A stretch of DNA of 9,217 bases from Acidobacteriota bacterium (GTDB lineage Bacteria; Acidobacteriota; Terriglobia; Acidiferrales; UBA7541), in NCBI GenBank assembly GCA_003224135.1, contig QHYO01000199.1:1-9217 (forward strand), read 5' to 3'. This document shows, in pieces, positions 5,792-9,217 of the stretch. The translations under genes were made by a program, and so were the position numbers. The notes under the pieces were generated by a model that made no database searches, had not been told where the DNA came from, and saw only the letters and a list, made by a program, of their open reading frames with translations. Position 1 is the stretch's first letter. Each line of letters starts with the position of its first letter.

Positions 5792-7260
5792 GCTCCCTCC
5801 TTTGTTGCCTCGTGGAGATTCTCGGGCTGAGGTGGCATTTTGGGCTGCTTGATGGGAATTCGTACGATGAATCGTGTGTCGCCGGGCTTGGATATCAGTT
5901 CGATTCGTCCATGATGTTTTTGCACAATGCGCATCACTGTATCCAGGCCGAGGCCGGTACCTTCGCCCACGGGTTTCGTGGTGAAGAATGGGTCGAAAAT
6001 CCTCGTCTGAATTTCCGCAGGCACACCGGGTCCGTCGTCGCCAATTTCCACGGCAACGCATTCGAGTTCTCGCCACGTACGAATCCGCAGCTCGCCCGAG
6101 CCTTTCATGGAATCAATCGCGTTGTCGATCAGGTTCGTCCACACCTGGTTCAACTCGACGCCGAATGCGCAAACCCGCGGCGCGTCAGGAGCGTATTTTC
6201 GTTCGACGGTAATGCCTTTCTTCAGCCAGTGACCGAAGATTTTCAGCGTGTTCTCCAAATCTTCTCGCACGTCGACTTCCTGCATCGAGGCCTGATCCAT
6301 GTACGAGTAGCGCTTGATCGCGCCTACCAAGTCGCTGATGCGCCTCGTACTGTTATCAATTTCATGGATCAAGCCGAAAATGGTTACGACCGATGCCACA
6401 CGCCGCAATGCATCGCCGATAATATCGTCACCAATGGTGGCGCGCAGAGCGTCCATCTTCTGTGGATCGGCGTTTGCTTCCGCGAGAGGAGCGGCAATCT
6501 TCCACGGCTCGTTTACCTTGTGCTCTTCCAGGCACTCGGTGATTTCCGCTTCGAGATCACTCAGCTCCAGCGGATCGCGGCTCGTCGGATTATTCTCCGC
6601 GACATGGTCGGTCACTTCGCGTTCAAACCGGAAAATCGCCTGGCGCTGTTCGTGGGACAGAGGATGCTGCAGCAAACGCAAGCTTGCGTCACGCACATTT
6701 TCCATCGCTTCGCGAAGGCTCTTGGCGGCGCGCTGGGCGGCAGCCGCGGGATTGTTCAATTCGTGTGCCAGACCGGCGGAAAGCTTTCCCAACGCCATCA
6801 ATTTGTCTCGCTGCGTTTCCTGCCGGGTAATTTCGCGGATTCTATCAGACATCAGCGCCACTAGCCGCTGCCCAAGCACCGGAATGCGCTGCACCATTTC
6901 CAGAAAATGATCCTTATGCAAGCGGAGCACGTGCACTGGCAAAACCGCCCAGGTGTTCCCTACGTATGTTTTCAGGCGCGAAAAGGGAAGCGCGCCAGTT
7001 ACCTGCCCCGCGCGCGCGATAAATCTCGGCGTGCCGGGCTCGTCCGGGTTCTCCACCTGAATTTCACCTTCAAGGAGCACGTTCAGGTATTCAATGGGTT
7101 CGTCTTTTCGTCCGAGGATCGCTCCCGCATCCACGCGAATGTTATCCATGCGTTCAGCGAGCCATGCCAGATCTTCGTCGGATAGATCTTCGAAAACAGA
7201 ATTGGTCCGCAGCAACTGAACGATTTCCTGACGTTGCGGTGTTTGCCTTTGTTCGCTCAT
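5788..7260 (-). CDS. Soluble histidine kinase with N-terminal CAP_ED (cyclic-nucleotide-binding-like) domain
   Basis: This 490-residue kinase has no membrane segment. The first ~120 residues are a CAP_ED beta-roll (DLSDEDLAWLAERM, GAILGRKDEPIEYLNVLLEGEI, then HVLRLHKDHFLEM). Its phosphate-binding cassette region, GALPFSRLKTYVGNT (89-102), lacks the usual GE and RxA residues of cAMP binders, so the ligand may differ. The phospho-acceptor His166 is in AHELNNPAAA (165-174). A long helical insert (about 180-300) precedes the second dimerisation helix RRISDLVGAIKRYSYMDQ. The ATPase has N box NQVWTNLIDNAID (371-383), G1 DDGPGVP (408-414), F box FDPFFTTK (422-429) and G2 GTGLGLD (434-440), all intact. 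It should autophosphorylate and pass phosphate to Asp62 of the adjacent regulator. The ATG at 7260 sits one base after the regulator stop (TGA-A-ATG), so translation is coupled. Confidence 0.92.
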   Translation of the reverse strand: MSEQRQTPQRQEIVQLLRTNSVFEDLSDEDLAWLAERMDNIRVDAGAILGRKDEPIEYLNVLLEGEIQVENPDEPGTPRFIARAGQVTGALPFSRLKTYVGNTWAVLPVHVLRLHKDHFLEMVQRIPVLGQRLVALMSDRIREITRQETQRDKLMALGKLSAGLAHELNNPAAAAQRAAKSLREAMENVRDASLRLLQHPLSHEQRQAIFRFEREVTDHVAENNPTSRDPLELSDLEAEITECLEEHKVNEPWKIAAPLAEANADPQKMDALRATIGDDIIGDALRRVASVVTIFGLIHEIDNSTRRISDLVGAIKRYSYMDQASMQEVDVREDLENTLKIFGHWLKKGITVERKYAPDAPRVCAFGVELNQVWTNLIDNAIDSMKGSGELRIRTWRELECVAVEIGDDGPGVPAEIQTRIFDPFFTTKPVGEGTGLGLDTVMRIVQKHHGRIELISKPGDTRFIVRIPIKQPKMPPQPENLHEATKEGA

Positions 7261-7261
7261 T

Positions 7262-8932
7262 TCACACTGAACCCAGGTACTGATGCACGAATTGCACCGC
7301 GTTCGCGCCTTCGCCCACGCCCGATGCCACGCGCTTGATGGAGCGGAACCTTACATCGCCGGCAACGAAAATTCCGGGCACGCTTGCCTCGAGCAACCAC
7401 GGCTCGCGTTCGATGGACCACGTCCTTGGCGGTTTGCCGGCTCGAATCAGGTCGGCACCCGTTAGAATGAATCCCCGCTCGTCTCGTTCGACTGCGCCGT
7501 GCAGCCATTCCGTCTGCGGAGCCGCCCCAATAAAAATGAAAAGAGAAACCGCTGTGACCTTCTGCGTTTCCCCGCTGGTCGAGCAGTAAATGGAAATGGC
7601 TTCCAACCGTTCCGTTCCAAATGCTTCCGTCACCTGGCTGTTTAGCTCGACGTGAATATTCGGTGTCTGACGAATTTGCTCAACGAGATATTGCGACATT
7701 CCGGAGGCAAGCGAGCTGCCCCGCACGAGCATCACAACGCGCCGCGCATAATTCGCAAAGTACATGGCCGCTTGGCCCGCCGAATTCGCTCCGCCGACGA
7801 TGAATACATCCTCGTCTTTGCAGGAGGCGGCTTCCGTCATTGCCGCACCGTAATAAACTCCGGCGCCTTGCAGGCGCTCCAGTCCGGGAACATCGAGCTT
7901 ACGGTACGCAACTCCGGTCGCGATCAGCAATGATTTCGCTCCAATCTCCACGCCGTCTGCGAGCTTCACAAATTTTGAACCGGCGTCCACGCGGAGCCCC
8001 ACGGCCTCCTGTGGCGCAAGAATTTCAACTCCGAAACGCCGCGCCTGAGTCACGGCTCTGCGTGTCAACTCGCTTCCGCTCAGTCCCGAGGGAAATCCCA
8101 GATAATTTTCAATGCGCGAACTCATTCCCGCTTGTCCACCTGGAGCCTCGCGCTCGATCATCACGGTCGTTAGTCCTTCGGAAGCGCCGTATACACCTGC
8201 AGCCAATCCCGCCGGCCCGCCACCGACGATCAGCAAATCATAAAAAGAAGTTGTAGCGCTGGTGCGCAGGCCGAGCTTTGCGGCCAGCTCCGCCGTCGAA
8301 GGATCGGACAGTCCAGTATTGTCCAGAAAAATCGCGGCAGGAAGTTTCAGGGAATCGCGCTCAGCGACTTCGAGCGCTTCATGAACTTCCTTGTCGCGAT
8401 CCGCGGTTTCTGCATCCAGCCAGCGGTAGGGCACCTGGTTTCGTCCCAGAAAATCGCGCAGGGCGTAGGAACGAGGCGACCAGCGGTGTCCCAGCACGCG
8501 CACGCCTTCGAAGACCGGTCGATATCCGGCGTGCCAATCTTCCAGCAAATCGTCCAGCACCGGATACAAGTGCTCCTCGGGCGGATCCCAAGGTTTCAGC
8601 AAGTAATGATGAATGCGCGCTTCGTTGATAGCCTGGATCGCCGCGTCCGTGTCGGCGTAGGCTGTGAGGAGCACCCGCCGTGCTTCCGGATAGATTGCGA
8701 GCGCCTTATTCAGAAATTCGACACCATTCATTTCGGGCATGCGCTGGTCCGCCAGCAGCAGGGCAACAGCTTCGTTCCGCCTTTTTAGGGTCTGCACCGA
8801 TTGCAATGCCGTAATGCCGGAATCCGCGCGCACTACTCGATAGCGGTCCGCGTACCTCTTTCTGAGGTCGCGTCCCACGGCGCGCAACACTTCGGGGTCG
8901 TCATCTACGGTCAACAAAACTGGCTTTGGCAT
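7262..8932 (-). CDS. Fused response regulator / thioredoxin-reductase-like FAD oxidoreductase
   Basis: This 556-residue protein has three modules. The receiver domain (1-130) has the acidic pocket DDD (10-12), phospho-acceptor Asp62 in LLLADQRMPEMNG, Thr90 and Lys113 in LLKPW. A linker (143-222) has a glutaredoxin-like pattern, VRVLGHRWSPRSYALRDFL, where the CPxC site reads SPRS. A TrxR-like flavoprotein (231-556) has FAD motif GGGPAG (237-242), GGQAG (265-269), ATG (338-340), NADPH motif VGGANSAGQAA (379-389) and the closing FAD motif GIFVAGDVR (520-528). The redox CxxC of TrxR is GAAM (362-365). Only two Cys occur (371 and 450), not as a pair. It can thus plausibly bind FAD and NAD(P)H but cannot do classical disulfide reduction. 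The start ATG 8932 gives a normal receiver N-terminus. It is the first gene of the operon with the kinase, and probably its phosphorylation target. Confidence 0.92.
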   Translation of the reverse strand: MPKPVLLTVDDDPEVLRAVGRDLRKRYADRYRVVRADSGITALQSVQTLKRRNEAVALLLADQRMPEMNGVEFLNKALAIYPEARRVLLTAYADTDAAIQAINEARIHHYLLKPWDPPEEHLYPVLDDLLEDWHAGYRPVFEGVRVLGHRWSPRSYALRDFLGRNQVPYRWLDAETADRDKEVHEALEVAERDSLKLPAAIFLDNTGLSDPSTAELAAKLGLRTSATTSFYDLLIVGGGPAGLAAGVYGASEGLTTVMIEREAPGGQAGMSSRIENYLGFPSGLSGSELTRRAVTQARRFGVEILAPQEAVGLRVDAGSKFVKLADGVEIGAKSLLIATGVAYRKLDVPGLERLQGAGVYYGAAMTEAASCKDEDVFIVGGANSAGQAAMYFANYARRVVMLVRGSSLASGMSQYLVEQIRQTPNIHVELNSQVTEAFGTERLEAISIYCSTSGETQKVTAVSLFIFIGAAPQTEWLHGAVERDERGFILTGADLIRAGKPPRTWSIEREPWLLEASVPGIFVAGDVRFRSIKRVASGVGEGANAVQFVHQYLGSV

Positions 8933-9176
8933 TCGTCATGGTCCCCAAAAAAGTAAAATCGGACTACCAACCTTCCGCTACGCTTTGGATGCCACCGCAT
9001 GAAAATAGTCACTTTTCTTTTATACCTCTGAACGAAACAACTTTGATAGCGGCTGCCGGCGATGAATACCCTGCGTTTGCGATAGTCAGCTTTGTCGCTG
9101 CATGCACATATCGCAAAAAATTGTCCGGGTAACGCGGCTCGCACAGTATTATTTCTTTTACGATTTCTGACAACAC
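8933..9176. promoter_or_regulatory. Divergent intergenic region with promoters for the regulator operon and aspartate kinase
   Basis: These 244 AT-richer bases separate two start codons that point away from each other, so both promoters should be here. Only weak matches are seen. On the - strand, TATAAA lies in the run just upstream of the regulator gene but without a well-spaced -35. On the + strand, a TTGTCC at 9121 sits 20 bases ahead of TATTAT at 9147. A GGGG run eight or so bases before ATG 8932 is the only candidate ribosome binding site for the regulator. No riboswitch-like fold was recognised. Confidence 0.45.
9076..9117. repeat. Perfect 9-base inverted repeat, possible operator
   Basis: TTTGCGATA (9076-9084) and TATCGCAAA (9109-9117) are exact inverted copies with a 24-base spacer. 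The arms start 33 bases apart, about three helical turns, as expected for two half-sites on one DNA face. It ends 59 bases before the aspartate kinase start and about 144 bases from the regulator start. No T-run follows in either direction, so a terminator is unlikely. A chance match of this size is possible but uncommon in so short a region. Confidence 0.35.
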
Positions 9177-9217
9177 ATGAAGCCATCACTACAAGTAATG
9201 AAATTCGGCGGTACCTC
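9177..9217 (+). CDS. Aspartate kinase, N-terminal end only (3' partial)
   Basis: The last 41 bases read MKPSLQVMKFGGTS from the ATG at 9177. KFGGTS at the very N-terminus, after a short hydrophobic strand, is the ATP/aspartate-binding signature of aspartate kinases (LysC, ThrA, MetL), which phosphorylate L-aspartate as the first step to Lys, Thr and Met. A second in-frame ATG at 9198 could also be the start, but the longer form gives a more usual strand before the motif. No clear ribosome binding site precedes either. Too little is visible to tell a monofunctional enzyme from an aspartokinase/homoserine dehydrogenase fusion. It is divergent from the regulator operon and probably unrelated in function. 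Confidence 0.82.
   Translation, partial: MKPSLQVMKFGGT

Noticed and set aside
5792..6076. Upstream extension of the zinc-finger frame to 6076
   Set aside because: It lies wholly inside the kinase gene, is Arg-rich shadow sequence, and the ATG at 5791 has a strong ribosome binding site and an ATGA overlap.
5812..6864. Long 350-codon + strand open frame opposite the kinase
   Set aside because: It is an antisense shadow of the kinase gene: the kinase frame carries all the conserved HK motifs and the antisense frame shows no family sequence.
8938..9132. Small + strand open frame of 64 codons starting ATG 8938 in the divergent gap
   Set aside because: No ribosome binding site, no recognisable domain, and it would fill the region needed for the promoters of both flanking genes. 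It cannot be excluded, but nothing supports it.
8911..9189. 92-codon - strand open frame across the divergent gap
   Set aside because: It overlaps the start of the regulator gene in another frame and the start of the aspartate kinase gene, with basic, Cys-containing sequence of no known type.

Overview
The window looks like a chromosomal segment of a moderately GC-rich bacterium. An acidobacterial (Terriglobia-like) origin is the best guess. It rests on protein style only: a fused response regulator/thioredoxin-reductase-like flavoprotein beside a CAP_ED histidine kinase and a UBP zinc finger, and a multi-TM protein with a C-terminal soluble domain of a type I associate with Acidobacteria. 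No rRNA, tRNA, IS element or CRISPR array is visible, and no phage genes.

Layout. (1) At 1-1642 on the + strand lies the 3' part of an envelope or polysaccharide locus. It holds a GT2 glycosyltransferase that is broken in this sequence by a small frameshifting deletion near 445-460, followed directly (TAG then ATG) by a class I SAM methyltransferase. (2) After a 14-base convergent gap, everything from 1657 to 8932 is on the - strand. In transcription order it reads: response regulator/TrxR-like fusion (8932-7262), CAP_ED histidine kinase (7260-5788), 87-residue UBP zinc finger (5791-5528), HAD phosphatase (5513-4845), a 210-base gap, a PilT/PilU-type ATPase (4634-3420), then a GT39-like membrane protein (3372-1657). 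(3) At the right edge, divergent from the regulator operon, the first codons of an aspartate kinase begin at 9177.

How the genes may work together. The regulator, kinase and zinc-finger genes are packed as TGA-A-ATG and ATGA junctions, so they are almost certainly one transcript with coupled translation. Together they look like a soluble two-component system. The output half is a flavoprotein with the TrxR fold that has lost both the CxxC disulfide and the Cys of its glutaredoxin-like linker. The third partner is a small zinc finger of the class that binds ubiquitin C-termini in eukaryotes. This cassette is the most interesting part of the window. The HAD gene, 14 bases downstream, may be a co-transcribed accessory. 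The pilT-like and membrane-protein genes appear to be a separate unit.

The only larger non-coding stretches are 4635-4844, with no convincing signal, and 8933-9176. The latter is a divergent promoter region that holds one perfect 9-base inverted repeat.
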